Below, in pieces: positions 1 through 9,552 of a DNA stretch of 64,000 bases. Location of the stretch: positions 1 to 64,000 of the forward strand of contig NZ_JAUXNK010000031.1 of the NCBI RefSeq assembly GCF_030682845.1. Reading direction: 5' to 3'. Within the stretch, counting starts at the first letter, position 1, and each line of letters starts with the position of its first letter. Source of the stretch: Methanolobus sp. (GTDB lineage: Archaea; Halobacteriota; Methanosarcinia; Methanosarcinales; Methanosarcinaceae). Under the pieces are notes generated by a model that ran no database searches, was not told where the DNA came from, and was given only the letters and a program-made list of their open reading frames with translations. The translations under genes and the position numbers were made by a program.

Positions 1-257
1 AGGAAACTGTTCAGGCTTCGATTAACCACTTTTAATGTCTGCTGAGCATTATCGCTATGTAGCAAGCTATAATTCTCGTTTTCTTTACAATGGTGGTAGT
101 TTTCTTCGTAGGACAGGAATTCGTTATTATTGGAATAATGATTGTTGATGGAATACAATCCTACATTGAACATGTTCTTTGATAGAAAACAGAGAGTATC
201 GATTATCTGATATTGCTTTTTCGATAACCTGAGGTAGTTACTCACTGTTAGTAGCAT
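1..257 (-). CDS. tnpB: IS200/IS605-family TnpB (RNA-guided nuclease-type accessory protein), N-terminal part, truncated by the window edge
   Basis: Own translation of the minus strand from ATG at 257: MLLTVSNYLRLSKKQYQIIDTLCFLSKNMFNVGLYSINNHYSNNNEFLSYEENYHHCKENENYSLLHSDNAQQTLKVVNRSLNSF..., open to the window edge. It has the TnpB N-terminal pattern (YxLYxxx...YLSYxxxYHxxKxNENYxxLxSxxAQQTLxxxxxxxxSF). SD-like 'aggagct' precedes the ATG. Confidence 0.8.
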   Translation of the reverse strand, partial: MLLTVSNYLRLSKKQYQIIDTLCFLSKNMFNVGLYSINNHYSNNNEFLSYEENYHHCKENENYSLLHSDNAQQTLKVVNRSLNSF

Positions 258-304
258 AATATATTATAGCTCCTGATTACATTTAATTGTTTTTAGCATC
301 GTGC

Positions 305-353
305 GAGGGCTCGTTTCCTCCCATGATTAAAATCGTGGGTTTCCACGGCCCTC
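305..353. repeat. Nested hairpins (GAGGGC...GCCCTC enclosing CCCATGATT-AA-AATCGTGGG), candidate IS200/IS605 end or guide-RNA-like structure
   Basis: Inverted repeats read directly; located between the tnpA fragment and the tnpB start. Confidence 0.5.
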
Positions 354-524
354 TGCGCTCCCATTTTTCATGATCGTATGCTGTTTTTTGCAGATATCTT
401 CAGATAGTCTTATGATATCGGTTCTTGTTGGTTCGTTTAATAATTTTTTCCGATACTTGTATACAAGGATCAGGTGGTATTGCAGCAAGTATTTATGTCG
501 GTTTTTTGATTTCCATGTATTCAT
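327..524 (-). pseudogene. tnpA: IS200/IS605-family transposase TnpA, N-terminal fragment
   Basis: MNTWKSKNRHKYLLQYHLILVYKYRKKLLNEPTRTDIIRLSEDICKKQHTI... matches the TnpA (Y1 HUH transposase) N-terminus, then loses similarity after about 50 aa. The HUH and catalytic Tyr regions are missing. Confidence 0.75.
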
Positions 525-539
525 AATATCGCCATTCAG

Positions 540-561
540 CCCATACCCGAAAAGGTATGGG
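540..561. repeat. Perfect hairpin CCCATACC-CGAAAA-GGTATGGG, candidate IS200/IS605 end (TnpA-recognised hairpin)
   Basis: 8-bp perfect inverted repeat, 6-nt loop, just upstream of the tnpA start. Confidence 0.55.
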
Positions 562-597
562 ATTTCTGGCTAGTGCTTTTTAAATATTGGAGCAAGC

Positions 598-1992
598 ATG
601 AGTGAAAAAAAGACAAACATACTTTGTTCTTTGGCAGATGCGGCAAGCAGGAATATCGAAGATAAACTGATCTCACTCCGGCAATGGAAAAGTGTAGACC
701 TTCCCAAATCATGGGAAGGCCTCTCCCGTGTTCTTGAAAATAAAAGCCACAGGATAATTGAGATCGAACAGCATCATATATACCAGGACAAAATCGACGA
801 AAAGATGAAACTGCATGGATATGACACTGATCTCATAATAGTTGCCTCCAAGCATAAAAGCAGCGATGGAAGGGCAGTCCTGACCGCACACTTCACAGGA
901 AATGTGAAAAATGCGGATTTTGGAGGGAGACCTTTTGAGCTGTCGATACCAGCTCCCTTTGTCATGTGTTCCATTCTACGGAATATGCAACTTCTTGCAG
1001 ATGGAACGGGATTTGAGGTAAATATGGAGTCAACACATCACGGACCTACAGACATCAGCACCCCAATGGTGTATGCTGAGATAGGAAGTGGTGAAGAACA
1101 ATGGTCAGACATCAGAGCTGCGGAAATAGTTGCAAAGGCAATACTTGAGGCACACCCGGAAAAGAAGCCGGTGGCCATAGGGATCGGAGGAGGGCACTAT
1201 GCAAGCAGACAGACAAAACTGCTGCTTGAAGAAAACATTACCTTCGGACATAACTTTCCGGATCACCAGCTAGGTGATATCGGTACAGACCTGATACAGC
1301 AGGCTTTTGAAAAGTCAGGAGCGGATTTTGTATATTTTGACAGGAAATCCATGCCTTCCAGAGAGAGGGACAGAATGCAGAATATTATCCGGGACCTTGG
1401 ATATATAGCCCTGCGGGAAGGAGACATAAAAGAAATAAAAGGTCTGGATTGGGACTTGTTCCTGCAAGTCCGCAAAATAACTGAGAAACTGTGCCCCGGA
1501 GGAAGGTTCAGCATCACCGAAGGCTTCCGGACAGCAACAGCCAAGGAAGTACAGGCAGGACAGCAGGTAAATTTATGTGCCGCCAGGATAAATGAACAGT
1601 TGCTTCAGGAGACATCTTCAGTCGACAGGGAAGCAATGCAGGCAGTGCTGGAAAAATTTGCGCCCATATATATTGAAAGAGGGAATGGCACCATATCCGG
1701 ATATATACTGGGAGTCGGGGAACACATGAAAATAACGACGCAGGATATCATAAATGAATGCATTAAAATACTAAAAGAGCATTATGAAGTTAAATATATT
1801 CCAGAGGAGAATCTAATTTATATAGTGACTGAGAATTTCAGTCCCAGGATGGCAAAGGGACTTGGTATCAGTCCGGGTCCTCTGTATGGAAAACTGGCTA
1901 ATAAGGAAACGATCATATTTAATGGGAAGACCATTGGACCGAAACTGGTCCATATGCGAAAGATTAAAGAAATCCCATTGACCATTCACTAA
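598..1992 (+). CDS. dtdA: D-aminoacyl-tRNA deacylase (archaeal DtdA/GEK1 type)
   Basis: ORF 464 aa with the archaeal DtdA pattern (ESTHHGPTD..., [17 protein letters not shown]). Confidence 0.88.
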   Translation: MSEKKTNILCSLADAASRNIEDKLISLRQWKSVDLPKSWEGLSRVLENKSHRIIEIEQHHIYQDKIDEKMKLHGYDTDLIIVASKHKSSDGRAVLTAHFTGNVKNADFGGRPFELSIPAPFVMCSILRNMQLLADGTGFEVNMESTHHGPTDISTPMVYAEIGSGEEQWSDIRAAEIVAKAILEAHPEKKPVAIGIGGGHYASRQTKLLLEENITFGHNFPDHQLGDIGTDLIQQAFEKSGADFVYFDRKSMPSRERDRMQNIIRDLGYIALREGDIKEIKGLDWDLFLQVRKITEKLCPGGRFSITEGFRTATAKEVQAGQQVNLCAARINEQLLQETSSVDREAMQAVLEKFAPIYIERGNGTISGYILGVGEHMKITTQDIINECIKILKEHYEVKYIPEENLIYIVTENFSPRMAKGLGISPGPLYGKLANKETIIFNGKTIGPKLVHMRKIKEIPLTIH

Positions 1993-2036
1993 CAATCACA
2001 CCTGTAATTGAATACACGACTTCTGAGGGAAAAAAG

Positions 2037-3146
2037 ATGAAATCCATAGTAGAAGAGGCACTGGCAAGGTCTGAACAGGAAGCACATCTTCGCAGCCCAG
2101 CTAAAACCCCTGATCACAGAGATATTAACGCTGAACTTGAAGAGATGTTGCGCGAGTTACAAACCAACATCAAGGTAATTGGTTGTGGCGGCGGCGGTTC
2201 GAACAGTACGCAAAGGATGGCGGACGAAGGAATTAAGGGAGCGGAACTGATTGCACTAAACACAGATGCTCAGCACCTCCTGCACATAAATGCTGACCGG
2301 AAGATACTCATTGGCAGGAAAAAGACAAGAGGCCTTGGAGCAGGCAGCCTTCCGCAGATCGGAGAGGATGCAGCTATTGAGAGTGTCGATGACATTGCCA
2401 GTGTGGTACAGGGCAGTGACATGGTATTCATCACAGCCGGACTGGGAGGAGGAACCGGAACAGGTTCAGCCCCGGTTGTTGCAGAGGCGGCAAGGGATGC
2501 AGGCGCACTGACAATTGCCGTTGTAACACTGCCTTTCAGTGTAGAGGGACATGTCAGGCGCACTAATGCAGAAGCAGGTCTTGAAAGATTGAGAGACGTC
2601 GCTGATACTGTCATCGTCGTACCTAACGACAAACTGCTGGAAGTTGTTCCGAGATTGCCTTTGCAGGCAGCCTTCAAGGTTTCCGATGAAGTGCTGATGA
2701 GAGCCGTGAAAGGCATCACTGAACTGATCACAAAACCAGGCCTTGTCAACCTTGACTTTGCTGATGTCAGGACTGTGATGCAGAACGGAGGCGTTGCCAT
2801 GATCGGTCTTGGCGAAGCAGAAGGAGAGGCAAAAGCAGTAGAATCCGTGCAGAAAGCACTCCGAAGCCCACTGCTGGATGTTGACATCTCAGGCGCTACA
2901 TCAGCTCTTGTAAACGTCGTCGGCGGACCGGACATGACCATCGCCGAAGCAGAGAGCGTGGTACAGGAAGTATACAACAGGATAGATCCCGAAGCAAGGC
3001 TTATATGGGGTGCCCAGATTGACAATTCCCTTGAGAACACTGTACGCACTATGATAGTTGTGACAGGAGTGAAGTCTCCACAGATATATGGCCACGGGGG
3101 AGCAAAGAACGTGACCAGGAGATATGGAATAGACTTTGTCAAATAA
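2037..3146 (+). CDS. ftsZ: Cell division protein FtsZ
   Basis: [23 protein letters not shown] tubulin signature, 369 aa. Confidence 0.97.
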   Translation: MKSIVEEALARSEQEAHLRSPAKTPDHRDINAELEEMLRELQTNIKVIGCGGGGSNSTQRMADEGIKGAELIALNTDAQHLLHINADRKILIGRKKTRGLGAGSLPQIGEDAAIESVDDIASVVQGSDMVFITAGLGGGTGTGSAPVVAEAARDAGALTIAVVTLPFSVEGHVRRTNAEAGLERLRDVADTVIVVPNDKLLEVVPRLPLQAAFKVSDEVLMRAVKGITELITKPGLVNLDFADVRTVMQNGGVAMIGLGEAEGEAKAVESVQKALRSPLLDVDISGATSALVNVVGGPDMTIAEAESVVQEVYNRIDPEARLIWGAQIDNSLENTVRTMIVVTGVKSPQIYGHGGAKNVTRRYGIDFVK

Positions 3147-3168
3147 TGGGTTCACCTGTTAAAGCACG

Positions 3169-3202
3169 CGATTGGACAGTACATAACTGCGCCGTCCAAT
3201 CG
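3169..3202. repeat. 9-bp inverted repeat CGATTGGAC...GTCCAATCG between ftsZ and secE
   Basis: Arms 3169-3177 and 3194-3202 read directly; possible terminator or regulatory hairpin. Confidence 0.5.
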
Positions 3203-3333
3203 AAAGGTATTTTATTATGTACGTTATTTAGATTCCGCCATAAACATGTATTTGGCAGAGTATACAGAACAAGATCTTATACTAAAATATAATCAATTAT
3301 CTATCCTTACTATCTCATCAAGCATAACCGGTT

Positions 3334-3552
3334 GTGAAGTATTTGGCAGAAGACTCGTTTGATATAAAAGAATTTAACAGTAATTTAGGCCAGACCCTGA
3401 AGTCTTACATCAGGGTGCTCAAGCTGACAAAGAAACCTTCCAGGGAAGAGTTCCTGACCATAGCGAAAGTTGCGGGATTGGGAATCCTTGCAATCGGATT
3501 TGTTGGCTTCATAATATACGCGCTACTGGTCGAAGTACCGAGAATGGTGTAA
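3334..3552 (+). CDS. secE: Protein translocase subunit SecE (Sec61 gamma)
   Basis: 72 aa single-TM protein; RVLKLTKKPSREEFLTIAKVAGLGILAIGFVGFIIY; directly upstream of spt5. Confidence 0.9.
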   Translation: MKYLAEDSFDIKEFNSNLGQTLKSYIRVLKLTKKPSREEFLTIAKVAGLGILAIGFVGFIIYALLVEVPRMV

Positions 3553-3554
3553 GC

Positions 3555-4019
3555 ATGGCTGGAGATTCTGTGATATTTGTAGTTAAGACCACTGCAAACC
3601 AGGAGCGCTCAGTTGCAAACATGATCACCCAGGTAGCGCGCAAGGACCACCTGGACATAAGGGCCATAATTGTCCCTGACGAACTTAAAGGATACGTACT
3701 TATTGAAGCTCCTGAGCCCGGCGTAGTGGAGCAGGCCATCCAGACCGTCCCCCATGCAAGGACCGTTGTAAAGGGCAGGTCAAGTATAGAGGAGATCTCA
3801 CATTTCCTGACTCCCAAACCAACAGTTACAGGCATAACTGAGGGTGCGATCATTGAGATCACCTCCGGACCATTCAAAGGTGAGAGAGCTCGTGTCAAGA
3901 GAGTTGATGAGGGCCATGAGGAGATCACAGTTGAACTCTTCGATGCAGTCGTACCGATACCTATAACTATCCGTGGCGATACTGTAAGAGTCCTCAGGAA
4001 AGAAGAAAATAATTCCTGA
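3555..4019 (+). CDS. spt5: Transcription elongation factor Spt5 (NusG family)
   Basis: NGN domain plus KOW motif (GAIIEITSGPFKGERARVKRV). Confidence 0.93.
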   Translation: MAGDSVIFVVKTTANQERSVANMITQVARKDHLDIRAIIVPDELKGYVLIEAPEPGVVEQAIQTVPHARTVVKGRSSIEEISHFLTPKPTVTGITEGAIIEITSGPFKGERARVKRVDEGHEEITVELFDAVVPIPITIRGDTVRVLRKEENNS

Positions 4020-4059
4020 TACAATTTATTTATAATTAAAATTTAATGGTGATGTTCAA

Positions 4060-4545
4060 ATGGCAAATGTCGTTGAAGCACTGGTCCCAGGAGGCAAGGC
4101 AAACCCAGGACCACCACTTGGTCCGGCACTTGGTCCTCTCGGGATCAACGTAAAAGCCGTGATCGAGAAGATCAATGAGAAAACAAGAGATTACAATGGA
4201 ATGCAAGTCCCCATCAAGGTAATAGTTGCTGCGGACAAGAGTTTCGAAATCGAAGTCGGTACACCCCCCACAGCTGCACTGATCCTGAAGGAACTTGGAC
4301 TTGAGAAAGGTTCAGGTGCCTCCGGGAGCGTAATGGTGGGCGACCTAAAAATACCACAGGCTGCCAAGATAGCACGCATGAAAAAGGATGATGTATTAGC
4401 ATACACCTTAAAAGCGGCTGTCAAGGAAGTCCTTGGAGCATGTGTACCAATGGGTGTTACCGCAGAAGGAATGCACGCCAAGGAATGTCAGAAAGCCATC
4501 GATGAAGGCAAGTTTGACGAAGTGCTGGCAGGCGAATCCTGGTAA
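4060..4545 (+). CDS. rpl11: Ribosomal protein uL11
   Basis: PGGKANPGPPLGPALGPLGIN signature. Confidence 0.97.
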   Translation: MANVVEALVPGGKANPGPPLGPALGPLGINVKAVIEKINEKTRDYNGMQVPIKVIVAADKSFEIEVGTPPTAALILKELGLEKGSGASGSVMVGDLKIPQAAKIARMKKDDVLAYTLKAAVKEVLGACVPMGVTAEGMHAKECQKAIDEGKFDEVLAGESW

Positions 4546-4613
4546 CCGGACTTGACATCAGAGATAACCGATAGGTTTAAAACTGTTGTTTAAGTAAAAG
4601 GTGCCCGTCAGAG

Positions 4614-4702
4614 AGAGTTTCAGGCATATATCTGAAACTCTAAATAAGCCGTAGTAGACCGTAACGGTCCTGCCTGAACTGTTTGTTCAAACTACGGGAG
4701 GT
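4614..4702 (+). promoter_or_regulatory. Structured leader upstream of rpl1 (candidate L1 autoregulatory mRNA element)
   Basis: Hairpin AGAGTTTCAG(4614-4623)/CTGAAACTCT(4632-4641), then a three-way junction: GTAGT(4651-4655)/ACTAC(4691-4695) enclosing GACCG-TAA-CGGTC(4657-4669) and TGAAC-TGTTT-GTTCA(4675-4689), directly abutting the SD GGGAGGT. Confidence 0.55.
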
Positions 4703-4707
4703 AAAGA

Positions 4708-5349
4708 ATGGCAGAGCAAAGAACAATAGAAGTTATTAACAGGTTATTGCAGGAGTCGCCGCAGCGTAAATTCGCTGAGAGCGTAGACCTGGCGATCAAC
4801 CTGAAGAATCTTGACATGAGTCAGCCTAAAAACCGTGTCGATGAGGAAATCATATTACCGCATGGTTTAGGTAAAGACCTCAAGATCGCTGTTTTTGCAA
4901 AAGGAGAAGTAGGTCTCCAGGCAAAGGAAGCAGGCGTCAAGTATGTGTTCACGGATACAGACATCGCCGAGCTTGGAGGAGACAAGTCACGCGCAAGAAC
5001 AATTGCCAACGAATGTGACTTCTTCATTGCTGAAGTTCAATACATGGCCCAGATCGGTAAGAACCTGGGTGCGATCCTTGGTCCCAGAGGAAAGATGCCG
5101 ATACCCTTGCCGCCTGGCAAGAATGTCGGAGATGTCGTGAACAATGCAAAGAACTCTATCAGGATCAGGTCCAAAGATAGGCTTACATTCCACGTTTCCA
5201 TCGGACGGCAGGATATGGATGTCAAGAAGCTGGCAGAAAATATAGAAACTGTCCTGGGCAGGGTCGAACAATCCCTTGAGAAGGGAAAGCATAACATAAG
5301 GTCAATTTATGTTACAACGACCATGGGCAAATCCGTGAAGGTGGTATAA
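4708..5349 (+). CDS. rpl1: Ribosomal protein uL1
   Basis: 213 aa; ILGPRGKMPIPLPPGKNVGD. Confidence 0.96.
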   Translation: MAEQRTIEVINRLLQESPQRKFAESVDLAINLKNLDMSQPKNRVDEEIILPHGLGKDLKIAVFAKGEVGLQAKEAGVKYVFTDTDIAELGGDKSRARTIANECDFFIAEVQYMAQIGKNLGAILGPRGKMPIPLPPGKNVGDVVNNAKNSIRIRSKDRLTFHVSIGRQDMDVKKLAENIETVLGRVEQSLEKGKHNIRSIYVTTTMGKSVKVV

Positions 5350-6369
5350 ATGCAAGACATTCACCACGCAGAGCATGTTCCTCAATGGAAGAAACAGGAA
5401 GTTGAGGAGATCAAGGAACTTGTAAAGAAGTATCCCCTGTTCGGAGTAGTGGGCGTCGCCGGAATTCCCGCCAAGCAACTTCAAAAAATGAGAAGGAACC
5501 TCCAAGGTACCGCTATTTTGAAGGTTGCAAGGAACACACTTATAAAAAGGGCATTTGACGAGTCTAGTGAAGACATCCAGAAGATGGATGGTTACATTGA
5601 CACACAGACAGCCCTGATATTCACCGAACAAAACCCGTTCAGACTATACAAATTGCTTGAACAGAGCAAAAGTCCCTCACCTATAAAGGGAGGTACTGTT
5701 GCACCGAAAGATATAATTGTTCAGGCAGGTCCGACAGGTTTCCCACCAGGCCCCATACTCGGGGAAATGCAGGCCGTAGGAATTCCTGCAGCCATAGACG
5801 CCGGGAAAGTGGTTGTAAGGGAAACTAAGACGGTTGCAAAGGAAGGAGAGGTCGTCTCACAGAAACTGGCAGCCATGCTCACAAGACTTGAGGTCTACCC
5901 AATGATAGTGGGCCTTGATCTGAGAGCAGTCCTTGAAGCAGGTTCGATCTTTACACCGGATGTCCTGGCAATCGATGAGACAAAGTTCTTGTCAGATGTC
6001 ATGCTGGCAGCCCGGCAGGCACTTAACTTATCAGTCAGTGCAGCATACCCGACAGCAGACAATATCCGCACTATCATCGCAAAGGCTACAACAGAATCAC
6101 GCAACCTTGGTATCTACGCAGTTGTGCTCGAGCCGGACATCATGGATGCCCTGCTTGGAAAAGCATACTCACAGATGCTTGCAGTTGCATCTGCAGCATC
6201 AGATGTTAATGAGGAAGCAATTGACGATGAGCTGAAAGAGACCCTTGGAGCAAGGGCCACATCAGCAGCGGTAGCAACCGAAGCAACTGAGACAGTTGAA
6301 GAGAAGGAAGAAGAGGAAGAGAACAGCGAAGAAGAAGGAATGGCTGGCCTCGGAGCACTCTTTGGATGA
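5350..6369 (+). CDS. rplP0: Ribosomal protein uL10 (acidic P0 homolog)
   Basis: 339 aa, P0 fold plus acidic tail [12 protein letters not shown]. Confidence 0.96.
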   Translation: MQDIHHAEHVPQWKKQEVEEIKELVKKYPLFGVVGVAGIPAKQLQKMRRNLQGTAILKVARNTLIKRAFDESSEDIQKMDGYIDTQTALIFTEQNPFRLYKLLEQSKSPSPIKGGTVAPKDIIVQAGPTGFPPGPILGEMQAVGIPAAIDAGKVVVRETKTVAKEGEVVSQKLAAMLTRLEVYPMIVGLDLRAVLEAGSIFTPDVLAIDETKFLSDVMLAARQALNLSVSAAYPTADNIRTIIAKATTESRNLGIYAVVLEPDIMDALLGKAYSQMLAVASAASDVNEEAIDDELKETLGARATSAAVATEATETVEEKEEEEENSEEEGMAGLGALFG

Positions 6370-6422
6370 ACAAGACGGACATAATTACAACATTTACATT
6401 AACAAACAAAAGGTGATTTCAC

Positions 6423-6737
6423 ATGGAATACATATACGCAGCACTTTTATTGCACAAAGCAGGTAAAGAGATTTCAGAAGCAACAGTTACTGCCGTACTT
6501 CAGGCAGCAGGCGTAGAGGTCAACGATGCACGCGCAAAGGCACTCATCGCAGCTCTTGAAGGCGTAGACATCGAGGAAGCAATGGCAACTGCAGCAGTCG
6601 CAGCAGCACCAGCAGCCGCAGCAGCACCAGCAGCCGCAGCAGCAGCAGCACCAGCAGCAGCAACCAAGAGCGAAGAAGAAGACAAGGAAGAAGCAGAAGA
6701 GAGCGGAATGGCCGGTCTCGGTGCACTCTTTGGGTAA
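6423..6737 (+). CDS. rpl12: Ribosomal protein P1 (L12 stalk)
   Basis: [17 protein letters not shown]..., Ala-rich hinge, [10 protein letters not shown] tail. Confidence 0.96.
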   Translation: MEYIYAALLLHKAGKEISEATVTAVLQAAGVEVNDARAKALIAALEGVDIEEAMATAAVAAAPAAAAAPAAAAAAAPAAATKSEEEDKEEAEESGMAGLGALFG

Positions 6738-6752
6738 ACAAATATCAAAAAT

Positions 6753-6784
6753 GCTCGCCTTGTGCGAGCAAATCTCTTTTTTTA
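6753..6784 (+). terminator. Hairpin GCTCGC-CTTGT-GCGAGC followed by T-tract
   Basis: 6-bp stem then CTCTTTTTTT downstream of rpl12. Confidence 0.7.
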
Positions 6785-6956
6785 AATAGCGTTTTTTGAA
6801 TATCCGACACTTCACATTGTATTTTGAAGTAAGTGTCCTTTACCATAACAAGTCTATTCCTCATTAATATAAGAATAACATTGTTCCAGCCCTCATATCA
6901 TGCCAGTGCATAGAGAAGTAACATGTCAGCTTTTTATGATTGACCCATTTACCCCT

Positions 6957-8579
6957 TTAAGGCCGTTTAAAGAACATTATTCCAAAGAGTATGATAGCAC
7001 TAGTGAACCCGATTATTCCAAGTGCAGGCAGATACCCGGTTCCTCGGACTGACAGGTAGGCTGAGGACACAAGGATAGCCAGCAGGAAGACATATTTAAA
7101 GATGGTATCTATTGTCCGGTATCTCTTGATTTCACTGCTCTTTTTCTCCAGCTTCTCGATCCTGTAGCCTCTTATAGTCTCGATGACATCGTTAACGCCC
7201 TGCGGGAGGTTCTTGATTATGTCAAGATATCTGTCCCCTTCCAGTTGCAGGTATTCAGCCGCCTCGAAGGGAGAATATCGCTTTATAAAAACCTGCATTA
7301 TAACAGGCTTGGCATCTTCCAGCAAATTGAACTTCGGATCAAGTTCCAGACAATTAGCTTCGATGAGTATCAAAGCCCTCTCAAGGGTCGAGAACTCACT
7401 GGGAAGAGAAAGGTTATACTTAAGCCCCAGAGTGGCATAGTTGTCACTCTGCCTCTCACCAACGGAGTAATTCTGTTTGGAGATAATATCATCAAGGTCT
7501 ATCTTGAAACGACGGACATCAATGTCTTCTTTGTTTATCCCGGATATTTTCAGAAAAGCCTCAAAGACTATGTCCACTTTCTTCTTGTATATGCCGTAAA
7601 AAAGGTTGAGCATATTGCGGCGCAGCTCATCGTCGATTGTGCCCACTGCACCAAAATCGATGTAAGCTATTCCATCCTGCTGGATGAGTATATTGGAACT
7701 ATGGGGATCTGCATGGTAGAACCCATCAATATAGACCTGTTTCAGGTAACTGGTGCTGATGAGCTTTGCATACCACTTCCTCTTATCAGCCGGGATATGT
7801 GAAAGCTTCCTGATGGGTATGCCTTCCATATAATCCATGATCAGGACATTCTCATTAGAGAATTCATCATAGACACCGGGCACGCGGATCCCATCCACGC
7901 CTTCAAAGTTATCCCTGAAACGCTTAAGATTCCTTGCCTCGTTCCTGAGGTCCAGTTCCCTGTTAAGGACATCCTTGAACTCAAAAAGGAAAGCATCAAT
8001 ATCAAAATTACTGCCCAGGCCAAGGGCTCTAACTATGACGGGCTTCAGGTCGTCCAGTATGGCGAGATCCTGGTTGATAGTATTGATAAGATTTGGCTTT
8101 GTTATCTTTACAGCAACCCTCTTACCATCATATACAGCCTCATAGACCTGTGCTATTGAAGCGCAGGCAATGGGAGTTGTGTTAAATTCATCGAATATCG
8201 CAAGTATATCAAAATCATCCTTTTCCGGAGTATCCGCATCCAATGGCTTACAACTAAGTCCGTTGAAGGCGACCTTCATGAACTCGAAATCAACCCTTTT
8301 TACATTGTCCTGAAGATGAGACAGCTCCTCCACATATATGGCAGGAACAATATCCGGCCTTTTACTCAGCATCTGTCCCAGCTTGACAAATGTGGGCCCA
8401 AGCTCCTCAAGGGCCATCCTCAGGTTCTCAGCATTCTTCCTGATCTTAATATCTGCAACGCATAAATTGCGCTTATTTGAAACATAATAATTGTTGACTT
8501 CGCTGTAGAGAATGCTGAAAAGGCCATACTTGTAGAATAACCTGGAAATAGTGATATACCTGCGGAGTTTTTTAAACAT
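6957..8579 (-). CDS. ABC1/UbiB (AarF)-family atypical protein kinase-like membrane protein
   Basis: KLGQMLSKRPD, VAVKI, HADPHSSNILI, YIDFGAVG motifs; C-terminal TM pair. Confidence 0.9.
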   Translation of the reverse strand: MFKKLRRYITISRLFYKYGLFSILYSEVNNYYVSNKRNLCVADIKIRKNAENLRMALEELGPTFVKLGQMLSKRPDIVPAIYVEELSHLQDNVKRVDFEFMKVAFNGLSCKPLDADTPEKDDFDILAIFDEFNTTPIACASIAQVYEAVYDGKRVAVKITKPNLINTINQDLAILDDLKPVIVRALGLGSNFDIDAFLFEFKDVLNRELDLRNEARNLKRFRDNFEGVDGIRVPGVYDEFSNENVLIMDYMEGIPIRKLSHIPADKRKWYAKLISTSYLKQVYIDGFYHADPHSSNILIQQDGIAYIDFGAVGTIDDELRRNMLNLFYGIYKKKVDIVFEAFLKISGINKEDIDVRRFKIDLDDIISKQNYSVGERQSDNYATLGLKYNLSLPSEFSTLERALILIEANCLELDPKFNLLEDAKPVIMQVFIKRYSPFEAAEYLQLEGDRYLDIIKNLPQGVNDVIETIRGYRIEKLEKKSSEIKRYRTIDTIFKYVFLLAILVSSAYLSVRGTGYLPALGIIGFTSAIILFGIMFFKRP

Positions 8580-8622
8580 TATTTTATTATTTGTCCTGTA
8601 ACTAGATATATTTTCTTGCTAC

Positions 8623-9552
8623 CTAATCCGTCTTTTTCTGACGATGATGGTTGTAGAATTGCATTAAATCAGATATTTCTTTATGAGTATGCTCATGAAT
8701 GTGCAAGTGAACATGTCCTTCCCTGCCCTCTATGGTTTTTGTCAGCACCTCAACAGCTTCATCAAAAGATAAGGGAAGATCATCCGAAGAATAACCAAAA
8801 CAATTCAATACCTTGAATAGCTTGAAAACATCAGGTGCCTCCAGGTTGTTCGTCTTTAGAAGCTCCCAGTCAGAGAATATTTCCCTCGGAGACCCTTCGG
8901 CAACAATCCTGCGATTGAGTACATAGACCCGGTCGGCAAGCTCAGGAAGCGCATTGACATCATGCATTGCAATTATCGTGGTTATACCATCACGTTTGTT
9001 CAGATCGTTAATAAGACTTATAAAATCTGCACGGCTTCTAGGATCCAGATTCGCAGTGGGCTCATCCAGCACAAGCACTTTTGGTTCCATTGAAAGTACT
9101 GATGCAAGAGCAACTCTTTTTTTCTGCCCGTAACTAAGGTTATGGGGAACTCTTTCTTCAAACCCCTCAAGACCTACTTTTGAAAGAGCCACATGTACGC
9201 GCCTTTTAACTTCCTTTTCATCAAGTCCCATATTTATCGGACCAAAAGCAACATCATCGAACACATTTGGCATGAAAAGCTGGTCATCAGGATCCTGGAA
9301 CACAACACCCACCTGGCGGATCTTCTCTTCAATTCGCATGTCAGAAATAGATCTGCCGAAAACTGAGACATTACCAGTAGGATTTTTGATCGTGCCGTTC
9401 AGATGAAGGAAAAATGTGGTCTTCCCAGCGCCGTTAGGACCGACTATCACCACTTTCTCACCTTCGTTGATCGTGAGATTTACATCCTCAAGAGCTGCTG
9501 TCCCATCAGAATATGAATAGCTCAGACCCTCGACCTTAATTGCTTCTACCAT
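8623..9552 (-). CDS. cbiO: Energy-coupling factor (Ni/Co) transporter ATP-binding protein
   Basis: Walker A GPNGAGKT, Q-loop, LSYGQKKRVALA, Walker B VLVLDEPT. Start chosen at MVEAIKVEGLSYSY (9552). His-rich C-terminus HVHLHIHEHTH. Confidence 0.92.
   Translation of the reverse strand: MVEAIKVEGLSYSYSDGTAALEDVNLTINEGEKVVIVGPNGAGKTTFFLHLNGTIKNPTGNVSVFGRSISDMRIEEKIRQVGVVFQDPDDQLFMPNVFDDVAFGPINMGLDEKEVKRRVHVALSKVGLEGFEERVPHNLSYGQKKRVALASVLSMEPKVLVLDEPTANLDPRSRADFISLINDLNKRDGITTIIAMHDVNALPELADRVYVLNRRIVAEGSPREIFSDWELLKTNNLEAPDVFKLFKVLNCFGYSSDDLPLSFDEAVEVLTKTIEGREGHVHLHIHEHTHKEISDLMQFYNHHRQKKTD

Noticed and set aside
2270-3142. 290-aa minus-strand ORF opposite ftsZ
   Set aside because: Antisense to a clear FtsZ; Ser/Thr/Pro-rich composition is typical of a mirror ORF.
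6585-6665. GCA/GCC repeat-like tract in rpl12 as a microsatellite
   Set aside because: Encodes the normal Ala-rich hinge of archaeal P1.
6330-6735. Repeated [10 protein letters not shown] sequence in two adjacent genes
   Set aside because: Known shared C-terminal tail of archaeal P0 and P1 stalk proteins.
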